Of a stretch of DNA of 64,000 nt, positions 36,589 through 46,195 are shown piece after piece. The notes under the pieces are model-generated. The model searched no databases. It worked only from the letters and a program-made list of their open reading frames with translations, and was not told the DNA's origin. The translations under genes and the position numbers were made by a program. Every line of letters starts with the position of its first letter. Within the stretch, counting starts at the first letter, position 1. The DNA lies in the NCBI GenBank assembly GCA_037143175.1, contig JBAWZF010000003.1:62001-126000 (forward strand). Direction: 5' to 3'. The DNA comes from a bacterium. GTDB lineage: Bacteria; Verrucomicrobiota; Kiritimatiellia; CAIKKV01; CAITUY01.

Positions 36589-36713
36589 TCGGCGTATTAT
36601 TAAGAAATAGATCGAAAAGAACCCCTCAATTGCTCATCCAGTTCCAATAGGTTTTCATTAGTTCTTTGGTCATACTATCCTGAGGGGAAGATGTTGTAAG
36701 GTTGATGATAAGG

Positions 36714-37130
36714 ATGAAAACTCTGAAAGCCATGGTTATTGATGATGATCCTGGTGTATTGCACTATTTGCGGTACATTTTGGAGCGTAGAGGGTATGAG
36801 GTGCTCGCCTTTGAAGATTCCTCAAAGTCTCCTCTGCATAAGCGTGGTGGGCGTCCTTGTCAGATGCATGATTCTGAATGTCCTGATCTGATTATTACTG
36901 ACCTAATAATGCCCCGGGTGAATGGGGTGGATTTATTGGAGTCCGTTGTGAAAAAAGGATGTCGCTGTCGTCATCTCGCCTTGGTTTCTGGAACTGCGAT
37001 CACTGAAAAGGATTCGAGGCGGATGGCGAAATATGGGGCGCGTTTTTTTTCAAAGCCTCTTGATCTTAGTGATTTTTATAACTGGCTTGAGATGGTTGAG
37101 AAAGAGATTGCTGGACGCCCTTCTGTTTAA
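36714..37130 (+). CDS. Stand-alone receiver-domain protein with cysteine motif, copy 2
   Basis: The 138-residue CheY-like protein has VIDDDPGVL, phosphorylation site TDLIMP, SGTAI and FFSKPL. It shares C-x-CPD and KKGCRCRHLALVSG with the gene at 33853. ATG 36714 is chosen because the relatives start with MKT/MKI; 36705 is an alternative. It lies outside the tRNA-bounded element, so the family is not confined to that element. Confidence 0.8.
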   Translation: MKTLKAMVIDDDPGVLHYLRYILERRGYEVLAFEDSSKSPLHKRGGRPCQMHDSECPDLIITDLIMPRVNGVDLLESVVKKGCRCRHLALVSGTAITEKDSRRMAKYGARFFSKPLDLSDFYNWLEMVEKEIAGRPSV

Positions 37131-37280
37131 TCATTCCATCCAATCCTCCTTGCATTCGTCGGTACTGATGCCGTTACGTTTGACGGATTGACACGATCCG
37201 GAACTACGGGAACGTACTACAAAGTTAACAGGTTGTGATTTTTTCTCCTCACACGCAGTGATCGCTGTCATACTTGCCCC

Positions 37281-37874
37281 ATGTCGGACAATAAATTTAT
37301 TGAAATTTACACAGATGGTGCCTGTTCCCCGAATCCAGGGAAGGGTGGGTATGGCGCGATTGTGGTGCAAGGGGGGCAGAGGCGGGAACTCTCCGGGGGT
37401 TTTCGTAAAACCACTAACAATAGGATGGAAATCCTGGCGGCGATAGAAGGCTTAAAGGCGGTAACCACGGAACAGGAGTCGGGGTTAGGTATCACCATTT
37501 TTAGTGATTCCCGCTATCTTGTGGACATGTTTAATGAGGGGCATGCTAGGCGATGGCGTTCAAAAGGGTGGATGCGGGGGCCAAGAGACCGGGCGAAAAA
37601 TGAGGATTTATGGGGGAGTCTACTCGATTTAGCTTCGAGTCATCGGGTCCAATTCGTGTGGGTAAAGAGTCATAACGAACATCCGGAGAATGAACGGTGC
37701 GATCAGCTGGCTGTTGAAGCACGACAGCAATCGATCCTACCGCCAGATGAGGGATATGAGGGCTTGAAGACGGTGGGCAGGGAGCAGTTGCCAGTGGGCA
37801 GAGAGCAGGGAGTAGTAAGCAGAGGGCAGTTGCCCGTAAACAGTAAATCTGAAGAGCAATTGGTTATGTTATGA
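37281..37874 (+). CDS. rnhA: Ribonuclease HI with repeat-derived C-terminal tail
   Basis: RNase HI removes RNA from RNA-DNA hybrids. The 197-residue protein has IYTDGACSPNPGKGGYG, NNRMEILAAI, FSDSRYL and a late HPENERCDQLA, giving the D-E-D-D active site. The enzyme core ends near residue 155. The last 40 residues (VGREQLPVGREQ and following) are encoded by a GCAGT-rich repeat and are probably not part of the fold. The stop overlaps dus. Confidence 0.93.
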   Translation: MSDNKFIEIYTDGACSPNPGKGGYGAIVVQGGQRRELSGGFRKTTNNRMEILAAIEGLKAVTTEQESGLGITIFSDSRYLVDMFNEGHARRWRSKGWMRGPRDRAKNEDLWGSLLDLASSHRVQFVWVKSHNEHPENERCDQLAVEARQQSILPPDEGYEGLKTVGREQLPVGREQGVVSRGQLPVNSKSEEQLVML

Positions 37875-37931
37875 GTTTACTGCCCGCTGCCAACTGCCCA
37901 CTACTTACTGGCAACTGTCCGCTGCCCACTA
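37772..37931. repeat. GCAGT-rich inverted repeat at the rnhA/dus junction
   Basis: The left arm (about 37772-37848) has GGTGGGCAG, GCAGTTGCCAGTGGGCAG and GAGTAGTAAGCAG. The right arm (about 37876-37931) carries the inverted words ACTGCCCGCTGCC, CCACTACTTACTGGCAACTG and GCTGCCCACT. It is the same word family as in mnmG at 5262-5374. Both arms are read as codons, by rnhA and dus respectively. Confidence 0.72.
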
Positions 37932-38872
37932 TTTTGCTCCTCGCTCCGATCCGTGGTGTGACAGATGTTGTCTATCGAAATGCTTTTGCCACATGTTTTG
38001 GAGGCCTTGATGGTGCTTTGGCCCCTTTTCTGCAACTTCGTCAGGGACACCCTCTTCGTCCAGCTGAACTTCAGCAAGTGGCCGTGGAGAATAATAACGC
38101 ATTGCGCACGATTCCTCAGGTTCTGACGAATCATCCCCAAACCTTCTCCGCAGCGATACGGGAGTTAGGCGCGGCAGGTCATGAAGAGGTGAATTGGAAT
38201 CTGGGGTGTCCCTATCCGACTGTAGTAGGGCGTGGGCGTGGGGCCGGTTTGCTCCCTGACGCGAAGCGTATAGAGGCCATTCTGAATGAAGTCATGAATG
38301 AAGCGTCCGTACGGCTTTCTGTTAAACTGCGATTGGGGTATCACGATCCGGACGAATTTGAGGCCATTCTGGAGGTACTGAACCGGTATCCTCTGGCTGA
38401 TGTGATCCTGCATGCACGAACGGCTGATCAGATGTACGACGGAGAAGTGGATCTTGCGCGGGCCGGACGCGCGCTGGCCCTGTGTCGGCATCCGTTTATT
38501 TACAATGGGGATATTACCAGTGTGGAAGGGCTTCTTGAACTGGGGCGAAAACTTCCCGGGACAAAGGCCTGGATGATTGGGAGAGGCGCGTTAAGAAATC
38601 CATTTCTGCCTATTCAGATGAAGGGAGCCCCCTTGCCGTCGTCTGATGTCCGTCGCGAGAAGCTTATCAAGTTTCATGGCCTATTGTTCGAAGGCTATAG
38701 TCAGTGGGTAAGTGGTCCGCAACACAGATTCGATAAAATGCTGGAGCAATGGGAATATTTATCGCAGGTATTTTTGGATCCAAAGGGGATCTATTCCCGT
38801 ATTCGGGGCAGTAATCCCGCGAGTTATCTGGCGGCGGTGGAATGGTCCTTCAGGCAGAGTCTATCTTGCTGA
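37871..38872 (+). CDS. dus: tRNA-dihydrouridine synthase
   Basis: The 333-residue flavoenzyme has APIRGVTDVVYR near the N-terminus and the catalytic-cysteine motif NWNLGCPYPTV. It also has VKLRLG, HARTADQMYDG and GNGD-like YNGDI blocks, then GRGALRNP. The first 20 residues come from the right arm of the repeat. A genuine start may lie further in, for instance at a non-ATG codon before ILLLAP. ATGA overlaps rnhA. Confidence 0.9.
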   Translation: MSLLPAANCPLLTGNCPLPTILLLAPIRGVTDVVYRNAFATCFGGLDGALAPFLQLRQGHPLRPAELQQVAVENNNALRTIPQVLTNHPQTFSAAIRELGAAGHEEVNWNLGCPYPTVVGRGRGAGLLPDAKRIEAILNEVMNEASVRLSVKLRLGYHDPDEFEAILEVLNRYPLADVILHARTADQMYDGEVDLARAGRALALCRHPFIYNGDITSVEGLLELGRKLPGTKAWMIGRGALRNPFLPIQMKGAPLPSSDVRREKLIKFHGLLFEGYSQWVSGPQHRFDKMLEQWEYLSQVFLDPKGIYSRIRGSNPASYLAAVEWSFRQSLSC

Positions 38873-38926
38873 CATTTTTTTACTTTATTCCTAGCCCAAA
38901 TCGGTACAATGCGCGGCCTTCCACTT

Positions 38927-40744
38927 ATGAGTGCTGTCAAAAAACATAACTATGATGAGAGCAAGATCAAAACGCTCTCTTCGCTGGATCATATCCGCAA
39001 GCGGACCGGCATGTATATTGGCCGCGTGGGGGATGGATCCCATTATGATGACGGTATTTACGTGCTGGTCAAGGAAGTGATGGATAATGCGATTGATGAA
39101 TTCATCATGGGTTATGGGGAGCGTGTGGTGGTGGCCGTGGAGGGGGCCCGGGTAACAGTCCGGGATTACGGGCGCGGCATTCCGCTTGGGAAAGTGGTGG
39201 ATTGTGTGTCGCGGATCAATACCGGGGCCAAGTACAATGACGATGTTTTTCAATTCAGTGTGGGCTTGAATGGAGTTGGCACCAAGGCGGTCAACGCGCT
39301 TTCTGTGGCGTTCAGGGTGTGCAGTCATCGTGGCGGGGAGTTCGCTTCCGCTGAATTCAAGCGTGGGAAGATGATAAATGAATCCAAAGGGAAGACGGAT
39401 GAACCGGATGGTACGCTGGTGGTCTTCGAGCCGGATCCGGAAATTTTCGGCAAGGTAGTATTCCTTCCTGAACATCTTAAGCGCCGGATCCAACTCTATA
39501 CCTATCTGAATGCCCGACTGAAGATCGAATTGAACGGGTCAGTTTTCGTCTCAAAGGAAGGGCTTAAGGATCTTGTGGAGGCGGAAGTGGGGGATGAGGC
39601 CCTTTATCCCATTTTGCATTATCGTTCTAAAACTTTGGAGTTGGCCTTTACGCACACCAACCGGTTTGAGGAAGTCTTCCTGTCGTTTGTGAACGGACAA
39701 TACACCAGTGATGGCGGCACGCATTTGAGTGCCTTCCGGGAGGGGCTGGTTAAAGCGTTTAATGAATATTCCAAAGGCAAGTTTGAGGGGGATGATGTTC
39801 GTGAGGGGATGGCTGGCACAATGGCTATCCGTCTGAAGGATCCGGTTTTCGAGTCGCAGACCAAAAACAAACTGGGCAATACTGAAATCCGGAGCGATCT
39901 GGTTCAGCAGGTTCGTGATGTTGTGGTGGATTTGCTGCATCGCGATCCGAAGTCTGCCGAAAAGGCGATCCTGAAGATTGAAGAGACGGTCAAGTTGCGC
40001 AAAGAACTGCAGTCCATCAAGAAGATGGCGCGCGAGCGTTCCCGCGCCACCTCCATCCGTGTTCCCCAGCTGAAGGATTGTAAGATTCATTTCGACAAGA
40101 GTACCGGGGCCGGTGAAGGGACAATGTTGTTCATTACCGAGGGACAATCGGCGGCGGGATCGATCACGAGTTGTCGGGATGTATCCAATCAGGCGGTGTT
40201 TACCCTGCGAGGGAAGCCGCTCAATACCTGTGAGCTGAATCGTGATGTGATGTATAAAAACGAAGAACTCTACAACCTCATGCGCAGTTTGGATGTTGAG
40301 GAGTCGCCCGAACGAATCCGTTACAACAAGGTGATTCTGGCAACTGATGCTGATGTCGATGGGCTTCATATCCGTAACCTGCTTTTGACGTTTTTCCTGC
40401 GATTCTTTGAGCCGATCGTGCATGGCTGTCATGTCTATATCTTGGAGACGCCTTTGTTCCGGGTGCGCAATGCCAAGCGTACGGTGTACTGCTATTCCGA
40501 ACAGGAGCGCGACACGATGGTGAAAGACATCGGGCGTGGAGCGGAGGTGACCCGGTTCAAGGGTTTAGGTGAGATCTCTCCCGGTGAGTTCAAGCAGTTT
40601 ATCGGTCCCGACATGCGGCTGACACCGGTCCTGGTGGAAAACCGGCATAGTATTCCCGCGATTCTGAGTTTCTATATGGGGCGGAACACTCCTGAGCGCC
40701 GGCAATATATCATGGACAACCTGGTAGTGGAGGCAACTCCGTGA
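38927..40744 (+). CDS. parE: Type IIA topoisomerase ATPase subunit (ParE/GyrB-like)
   Basis: The 605-residue protein has the GHKL ATPase (EVMDNAIDEF, DYGRGIP, GLNGVGTKAVNALS), a transducer and a TOPRIM domain with FITEGQSAAGS and DADVDGLHIR. TACAAT at 38905-38910 could be a -10 giving a short leader to ATG 38927; an ATG at 38909 is also open. The partner parC overlaps the stop as GTGA. Whether it is the gyrase or topoisomerase IV of the cell cannot be decided without the other pair. Confidence 0.9.
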   Translation: MSAVKKHNYDESKIKTLSSLDHIRKRTGMYIGRVGDGSHYDDGIYVLVKEVMDNAIDEFIMGYGERVVVAVEGARVTVRDYGRGIPLGKVVDCVSRINTGAKYNDDVFQFSVGLNGVGTKAVNALSVAFRVCSHRGGEFASAEFKRGKMINESKGKTDEPDGTLVVFEPDPEIFGKVVFLPEHLKRRIQLYTYLNARLKIELNGSVFVSKEGLKDLVEAEVGDEALYPILHYRSKTLELAFTHTNRFEEVFLSFVNGQYTSDGGTHLSAFREGLVKAFNEYSKGKFEGDDVREGMAGTMAIRLKDPVFESQTKNKLGNTEIRSDLVQQVRDVVVDLLHRDPKSAEKAILKIEETVKLRKELQSIKKMARERSRATSIRVPQLKDCKIHFDKSTGAGEGTMLFITEGQSAAGSITSCRDVSNQAVFTLRGKPLNTCELNRDVMYKNEELYNLMRSLDVEESPERIRYNKVILATDADVDGLHIRNLLLTFFLRFFEPIVHGCHVYILETPLFRVRNAKRTVYCYSEQERDTMVKDIGRGAEVTRFKGLGEISPGEFKQFIGPDMRLTPVLVENRHSIPAILSFYMGRNTPERRQYIMDNLVVEATP

Positions 40745-42795
40745 GTGATCAACAGGAATTATTTGGTGATGAGGAGATAGTGGCGCCAGTCCCATCCGGG
40801 ACACTGGGCGAGACAAAAGGCCGTACCGTCATTCGTGATATTACTGCCGTCGAAGATGGGCCCCTCAAGCGGCTGATTAACGAAAACTTTTTGAATTATG
40901 CCTCCTATGTCATCAGGGATCGCGCCATTCCTGATATCGAAGATGGGTTAAAGCCAGTTCAGCGGCGTATTCTGCATTCGTTGATCGAAAACGATGACGG
41001 GAAGTTCATCAAGGTAGCCAACATAGTCGGGTATACCATGCAATTTCATCCCCACGGGGACGCCTCGATCGCAGACGCATTGGTGACGCTGGCCAACAAG
41101 CTGTATTTAATTGAGGGGCAGGGAAATTTCGGGAATATGTATACCGGTGATCCGGCAGCCGCCTCCCGCTATATTGAGTGTCGCCTGACCGCGCTTGCCC
41201 GGGATGAGATTTTTGACGCCGATTTGACGGACTACATTCCTTCCTACGATGGGCGCAAAGAAGAGCCGGTGACGTTGCCAGCCCGAATTCCCTTGCTGCT
41301 GCTTCTGGGTGCGGAAGGGATTGCCGTGGGGTTATCCACACGTATTCTAACGCACAACTTCAACGAACTCCTGGAAGCTCAGGTGGCGATTCTACAGAAG
41401 CGGTCCTTTGAGGTATATCCGGATTTTCTGCAGGGCGGCTTGATGGATGTGTCCGGTTATGACAAGGGCAAGGGGTATGTCCGTGTCAGGGCGACCATTG
41501 AAATTCGCGATGCCCAAACCCTTGTGGTGCGCTCGGTTCCGTTTGGGACCAACACCGACTCCCTGATAGCCTCCATTGAAGAGGCCGCCCGTAAGGGGAA
41601 GGTCAAGCTGCGCAGTATCAGTGATTATACGGCGGGCGCGGTTGAGGTAGAAATCCAGTTGCAGCCTGAAGAGGAGGCTGCTCGGGCCGTTGAGACCCTC
41701 TATGCATTTACCCAGTGTGAAGTCCAGGTGGCCAGTCGCATTATGGTTATCTGTGGTGGTCGGCCCACCGAAATGGACGTGGAGCAAGTACTCCAGTACA
41801 ACACGGATCGGTTGCTGGAGTTGCTCAAGCGCCGGCTGAAGGTGCAGCAGAAAAGGTTGACGGAGGAGTTGCACCGCAAGACGCTGATCCAGATTTTTGT
41901 TCAAAATCGGGTTTATACGCCCATTGAGTCATGTCAAAGCCATGAGGAAGTGGAGCACGTGGTGAGAACCGGGCTGGTTCCGTTTCTGTCTCAGTTACAG
42001 CGTGAAATCACGCATGGTGATATTGAACTGTTGTTAGGCATTCCGATCCGGCGCATATCCCTGTTTGACGTAGCCAAGAATCAGCAGGAGATGGAGTCGA
42101 TACGTACGGAGTTGGCTGAGTCACGGGAGAATATGGCAAATCTGGTGGGGTATGCCGTGCGTTATTTGCGGCAGCTCCAGAAAAAATATGGTTCACACTT
42201 TCCTCGACGGACCCAGATGAAGCGATTCCAAGCGGTCGAGGTTCGTGAACTGACGGCCTCAGAATTGACCATTAATATGGATAAGGCCAAAGGCTATCTG
42301 GGCTATAAGATTGTTGGTGCAGTGCTGTTTGAGTGTTCCTCGCTCGATAAGTTGTTATTGGTGTGGAAAGATGGCCGGTATAAGGCTGTGCCGCCACCCG
42401 ATAAGTTGTTTGTGGATACCGGGCTGATACACAGCGCCATTCTCGATCGGGAGCGGATACTCACGGTGGTCTACAACGAAGACGGCTTCACCCGCATCAA
42501 GCGGTTTGCCAGCACCCTTGTGACAAACCGGGAATACCGTTGCATCCCGCGAGGAGCGCATATTCTTTTCTTTTCTGACCAGGAGGTTCCCGTCCTCTAC
42601 GTTCAATACGATGTGCCTGAAACGACAGCAATCCGTCAGCAGGAATTTGAAACGGCCTCGCTCCCCGTTGCAGGAAGAGATGGCAAGGCCGCGTTGATGT
42701 CCTCCAAAAAGATTGCGACCATTGGTGCCACAAAGCCGAAGAAGTGGGATGATGCGCTGACGGGGCCCAAGGGTCAGTACATGAGTTTCGGGTGA
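40741..42795 (+). CDS. parC: Type IIA topoisomerase DNA-cleavage subunit (ParC/GyrA-like)
   Basis: The 684-residue protein has the breakage-reunion core: YASYVIRDRAIPDIEDGLKP, FHPHGDAS, and AASRYIE with the catalytic tyrosine. The C-terminal part is short, about 150 residues shorter than in E. coli GyrA. No clear GyrA box (QRRGGKG) is visible. That favours topoisomerase IV over gyrase. The GTG start overlaps the parE stop. Confidence 0.9.
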   Translation: MSDQQELFGDEEIVAPVPSGTLGETKGRTVIRDITAVEDGPLKRLINENFLNYASYVIRDRAIPDIEDGLKPVQRRILHSLIENDDGKFIKVANIVGYTMQFHPHGDASIADALVTLANKLYLIEGQGNFGNMYTGDPAAASRYIECRLTALARDEIFDADLTDYIPSYDGRKEEPVTLPARIPLLLLLGAEGIAVGLSTRILTHNFNELLEAQVAILQKRSFEVYPDFLQGGLMDVSGYDKGKGYVRVRATIEIRDAQTLVVRSVPFGTNTDSLIASIEEAARKGKVKLRSISDYTAGAVEVEIQLQPEEEAARAVETLYAFTQCEVQVASRIMVICGGRPTEMDVEQVLQYNTDRLLELLKRRLKVQQKRLTEELHRKTLIQIFVQNRVYTPIESCQSHEEVEHVVRTGLVPFLSQLQREITHGDIELLLGIPIRRISLFDVAKNQQEMESIRTELAESRENMANLVGYAVRYLRQLQKKYGSHFPRRTQMKRFQAVEVRELTASELTINMDKAKGYLGYKIVGAVLFECSSLDKLLLVWKDGRYKAVPPPDKLFVDTGLIHSAILDRERILTVVYNEDGFTRIKRFASTLVTNREYRCIPRGAHILFFSDQEVPVLYVQYDVPETTAIRQQEFETASLPVAGRDGKAALMSSKKIATIGATKPKKWDDALTGPKGQYMSFG

Positions 42796-42835
42796 GATGA
42801 AGTTACGATGGCCAGGGATTTGCCGGTCAATAGGC

Positions 42836-43714
42836 TCATAAGTTAACCCGATGCAAGCGGAAGCGCCTCAGTATAACAAGCGGAATGGCGCCGCCGAAGA
42901 GGAGAAGTTGAAGGAGGGATAGGCCTTCAATCGCTGGTGAGGTAGCGTCCATGATATTCCCACTGATCAGAAGAATGGCAAGCCACAACATTGAGCAATT
43001 TACTGTTTGGCTTTGATGGGGTTTTATCCATTGTAGTCCCGAATATCGTTTCTGGTTGAATGGCCAGAATAGTGCGCTGCCAGTGAATCCCCATTGATCC
43101 GTAAAAATATGCCAAGTATAGGCGCCACCAGCGATGATGCCGGCAGTCCACCCCAAGACGGTTGTGGTGAGGGCACTAATGGCAAGAGCTGTTATGAGAC
43201 TGTGGGTCCACTGTTGCTGCCAGGGCATGATCTTAATGGAAACCCTGCCATTGGTTATAGGTTCCGTTTGAAATACGACAGGATAGGCATGAATGAAGAT
43301 TTTGGTAGTGTGGTCTGGGATAAAGCCCGTGGAAACAGGTTCTGTTGCGTTGTCAGGGATGGATCCGGCAATCAGGACGGATATGGATTGGTTGGCACTG
43401 TCAAAATGGATCGTATAAGGCGTCCATTGATCCGTGCCAACGGGGATCGGATAACATACAAACCGGAGATGCCTGCCGGTGTGGTGTGATTGCGAAACTG
43501 CATGAGCGAGAGCGGCGGCAATCATGTGAGGTTCTGGTGCTTCAGGTGGGGGGACGATATGGATGCCGGGTTTGCGAAGATACTGTGAAACCCAATGATC
43601 CAGCGTATCCGGCAGCATTATGAAGAAGGCGCCCAGCAGGATGGGGATGGGGTTGTTATCCCGGGCAGACTGGACTGCGGAAGGCCAGCATGACGCCCAG
43701 GCGATTCCCAGCAT
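42836..43714 (-). CDS. YdjM-like membrane-bound putative metal-dependent hydrolase
   Basis: The 292-residue protein has several hydrophobic helices and the histidine pattern of the YdjM/DUF457 family: MLPDTLDHW near 33-41, HSLITALAI, and YTWHIFTDQWGFTGSALFWPF. A charged loop of about 100 residues lies between the first and second helix groups. Its biochemical role is unknown even in model species. No ribosome-binding site is clear. Confidence 0.65.
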   Translation of the reverse strand: MLGIAWASCWPSAVQSARDNNPIPILLGAFFIMLPDTLDHWVSQYLRKPGIHIVPPPEAPEPHMIAAALAHAVSQSHHTGRHLRFVCYPIPVGTDQWTPYTIHFDSANQSISVLIAGSIPDNATEPVSTGFIPDHTTKIFIHAYPVVFQTEPITNGRVSIKIMPWQQQWTHSLITALAISALTTTVLGWTAGIIAGGAYTWHIFTDQWGFTGSALFWPFNQKRYSGLQWIKPHQSQTVNCSMLWLAILLISGNIMDATSPAIEGLSLLQLLLFGGAIPLVILRRFRLHRVNL

Positions 43715-43932
43715 GAATTGTGACAGTAGTTTGATTGGAAATGTCCTCTAATATAAATCTGTATATAGACTGATTTCATGGCAGTGTCGATGCTTGAGTT
43801 CGTATTTGACACTCTGCCCACGCGGCTCACGCAAGGTTCGCCCTCCAAAAGCAAGGTAAAGACCATTATGTTGGATGGCGAAGCTTGCCTGAGCCGCATC
43901 GTTGCGGGGTGCCGGGGGAAGGGCATCGAATC

Positions 43933-43961
43933 TTGACGGCGCGCGGGCTGGTTGCCATTAT
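43933..43961 (+). promoter_or_regulatory. Promoter giving a possibly leaderless acyltransferase mRNA
   Basis: TTGACG (43933-43938) and CATTAT (43956-43961) are 17 bp apart. The predicted start falls at about 43968-43969, the A of the chosen ATG, and no ribosome-binding site precedes that ATG. Confidence 0.5.
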
Positions 43962-43968
43962 TCCGCCT

Positions 43969-44721
43969 ATGTCAGAACAACATGAAATCTTGGATATCCA
44001 GCAGCAGTTGGTGAAAAGCAGTTTGTCGCCGATGCAGAAGTATCTGGCACTGGTTATTGGGCGGGGGAGCTGGTTAACGTTGATGAAGTATGAAGTCATC
44101 ATTCTCTTATGCTCTACGATTCCCGGTGCTTTGGGGCTGGTATTGCGCAAAGCGCTTTATCCGCGGCTACTTAAGAAATGCGGGCGGAACGTGGTTTTTG
44201 GGGCGAATATTGTTTTACGGCACCCTAAAAAGATTATTATTGGAGATAACGTGGTGATTGATGATAACTGCCTGCTTGATGCAAAGGGTGACACCAACGC
44301 AGGGATTGTGATCGGGTCGGGCGTATTTATCGGGCGTAATACCATCCTGCACTGCAAGAATGGCGATATTATTCTTGGTGACGATGTGAATATTGGTTTT
44401 AACTGCGATATTGCCTCGTCCGACAGGGTTGAGATTGGGCGCAAGGTTTTGGTTGCGGCCTATAGTTATATTGTGGGAGGGGGGCACGATTTTTCGCGAT
44501 CCGACACCTCTGTGATGGACCAGAAGCGGACGGCCAAGGGAATCTTTATCGCTTCTGAGGCGTGGATCGGCGCTGGGGTGATTGTTCAGGATGGGTGCAA
44601 TATTGGGGAAGGAACGATTGTGGGCGCGGGTGCCGTGGTGACGGAAAGTCTGCCAGAAAAAGTGGTGGCGGTAGGACTGCCAGCCAGAGTTTTGCGAGCT
44701 CGTGATAGCGGGGGGGTGTAA
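43969..44721 (+). CDS. Hexapeptide-repeat acyltransferase
   Basis: The protein has about 250 residues. The C-terminal two-thirds is a left-handed beta-helix made of [LIV]-G-x4 repeats: IGDNVVIDDNCLL, IGSGVFIGRNTILH, LGDDVNIGFNC, IGAGVIVQDGCNIGEGTIVGAGAVV. A loop GGGHDFSRSD may hold the catalytic histidine. A hydrophobic N-terminal segment may touch the membrane. The acceptor is probably a surface sugar, but the context does not identify it. The stop overlaps the HNH gene. Confidence 0.82.
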   Translation: MSEQHEILDIQQQLVKSSLSPMQKYLALVIGRGSWLTLMKYEVIILLCSTIPGALGLVLRKALYPRLLKKCGRNVVFGANIVLRHPKKIIIGDNVVIDDNCLLDAKGDTNAGIVIGSGVFIGRNTILHCKNGDIILGDDVNIGFNCDIASSDRVEIGRKVLVAAYSYIVGGGHDFSRSDTSVMDQKRTAKGIFIASEAWIGAGVIVQDGCNIGEGTIVGAGAVVTESLPEKVVAVGLPARVLRARDSGGV

Positions 44722-45074
44722 TGAAATCGGAGAGACATGTTCAGTTACACAATGAATTGAAGCGTGAGATGGAGGCCCGGCAGGCGGGGTATAGGATGCG
44801 CGCGCTGAAACTATTTCCGCATGTTTGTGGTCGTTGCGGCCGTGAATTTGAAGGTAAACGGATGCGCGAACTGACGGTTCATCACAAAGATTTCAATCAT
44901 GACAATAATCCGCCCAATGGGAGTAACTGGGAGCTGCTCTGTATTTACTGTCATGACGATGAACATGCTCCGGATAGCCTACGTTCCATGGGGGATGGAC
45001 CTTCGACAGTGTCAACCATGAAGCCGTCGCCCATTGTCAATCCCTTTGAGGGGCTGGACAAGCTCATCAAGTAG
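44721..45074 (+). CDS. YajD-like HNH nuclease
   Basis: The 117-residue protein has CGRCGREF, HHKDFNHDNN and LCIYCHDDEH, the zinc-binding and HNH catalytic pattern of the YajD family. The target is unknown. It overlaps the acyltransferase gene by one base (TAATG). Confidence 0.85.
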   Translation: MKSERHVQLHNELKREMEARQAGYRMRALKLFPHVCGRCGREFEGKRMRELTVHHKDFNHDNNPPNGSNWELLCIYCHDDEHAPDSLRSMGDGPSTVSTMKPSPIVNPFEGLDKLIK

Positions 45075-45087
45075 AGGGATACCACGT

Positions 45088-46083
45088 CTACTTTTTGCGT
45101 TGATACTCTTCAATCGTCTTGAGGGCGCAAAAATTTTCAAGCCCGGCCATGGATTTGATAACAACGGGGATGCCTGATTCGCGCAGGAGTGCGATGGGGT
45201 TTAAACCTCCGTAGACAATGAGCCCCGCATGCCCTTCAGAGACAGGGACGCCCAGTACTGCCTGATTGGGCTGCCCCAGTTCCACAATCCCTCCCAGCCC
45301 CATGTTGCGCATTTTACGTGCGATTTCTTTCACATCATCCAATGCGGCAGTGGGGATTTCACGAAATCCGGCACAAAGGATGCCATTACCGGTAAGGATC
45401 ACGTCCCGGACGCGAGTCATGTTGGCCTGGATGAAAATCTCCAGAGGATCAAGTGTGGTACCGCCGTATTCGATAAGTTCAACGAATCGGATTGGAATCC
45501 GGTTCTTAACTTCGATTAAGCCGCTGAACCGTGCCTTAACCGGGATCCCTTCGTGCAAAAGGGCCCCGCTCACCGTTACACTGCAAACGGTTCCGATAGA
45601 AATGTAGTTTTTGGGAGCGATTGTGCCGGCAATGGGCTCGCCTGGCTGGGCAATAATGATGCGGGGACTGATGGCGAAGTTGTGACGGAAGGCCAGTTTC
45701 ATCTCATTCAGGGCGCGGGAAAGATGTTCCGGTTGAATTAGCGAAATGTTGATCACTACCGTTCCGGCTTTCAAAGAGGGGCGAAATGACATCCTGTAGG
45801 AGAGATTGTCTACTCGGGATGCGACAACTCCGACTTTGTTGACAATATTGGCGCGCGACAACTCTTCGCGCCCCTTGTCAGTAATTAGCCGCCCTGTCCG
45901 ACGGCTCACCTGGGTTGTGAGGCCCGATGCATCCAGGGCGAGGAGATGGAAACGGATAGTTCTAGGTTGAACCTCCAGGCCGGAGGACAAAAGGGCTCCC
46001 TGAATTTTTGCCGCCCCAATCGGATGAGAGGTATCGTTCAAAATCTTCAGGATTGCCAAGCGGGTCTTTTCTTTTTTCGTCAT
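45088..46083 (-). CDS. nrpR: NrpR-type transcriptional repressor of nitrogen genes
   Basis: The 331-residue protein combines an N-terminal winged helix (about 8-75: LAILKILNDTSHPIGAAKI, RTIRFHLLALDASGL) with one NrpR regulatory domain (DUF128): VNKVGVVAS, GTVCSVTVSGALL, PLEIFIQANMT, LVGG-like IVYGGLNPIA. In methanogens NrpR represses nitrogen-assimilation genes and releases DNA when 2-oxoglutarate binds. It is divergent from gdhA, with two inverted repeats in the 152-bp gap. The family is much better known from archaea. Confidence 0.83.
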   Translation of the reverse strand: MTKKEKTRLAILKILNDTSHPIGAAKIQGALLSSGLEVQPRTIRFHLLALDASGLTTQVSRRTGRLITDKGREELSRANIVNKVGVVASRVDNLSYRMSFRPSLKAGTVVINISLIQPEHLSRALNEMKLAFRHNFAISPRIIIAQPGEPIAGTIAPKNYISIGTVCSVTVSGALLHEGIPVKARFSGLIEVKNRIPIRFVELIEYGGTTLDPLEIFIQANMTRVRDVILTGNGILCAGFREIPTAALDDVKEIARKMRNMGLGGIVELGQPNQAVLGVPVSEGHAGLIVYGGLNPIALLRESGIPVVIKSMAGLENFCALKTIEEYQRKK

Positions 46084-46119
46084 CGCGTCGTCCTTTTCTC
46101 ACTCGCTTCTGATAATAAT

Positions 46120-46135
46120 ACGGCAAAAGGGCCGT
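46120..46135. promoter_or_regulatory. Second inverted repeat in the nrpR-gdhA gap
   Basis: ACGGC (46120-46124) and GCCGT (46131-46135) flank 6 bp. The ACGGC core is shared with the stronger operator at 46192-46217. It lies near nrpR and could serve autoregulation. Confidence 0.5.
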
Positions 46136-46166
46136 TTGAATTGCAAGATACGAATCACTATTCGCT

Positions 46167-46195
46167 TTGCTATCGGTTTTCGCAATAAATATATT
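46167..46195 (+). promoter_or_regulatory. gdhA promoter
   Basis: TTGCTA (46167-46172) and TATATT (46190-46195) are 17 bp apart. The -10 overlaps the first bases of the palindromic operator. Confidence 0.55.
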
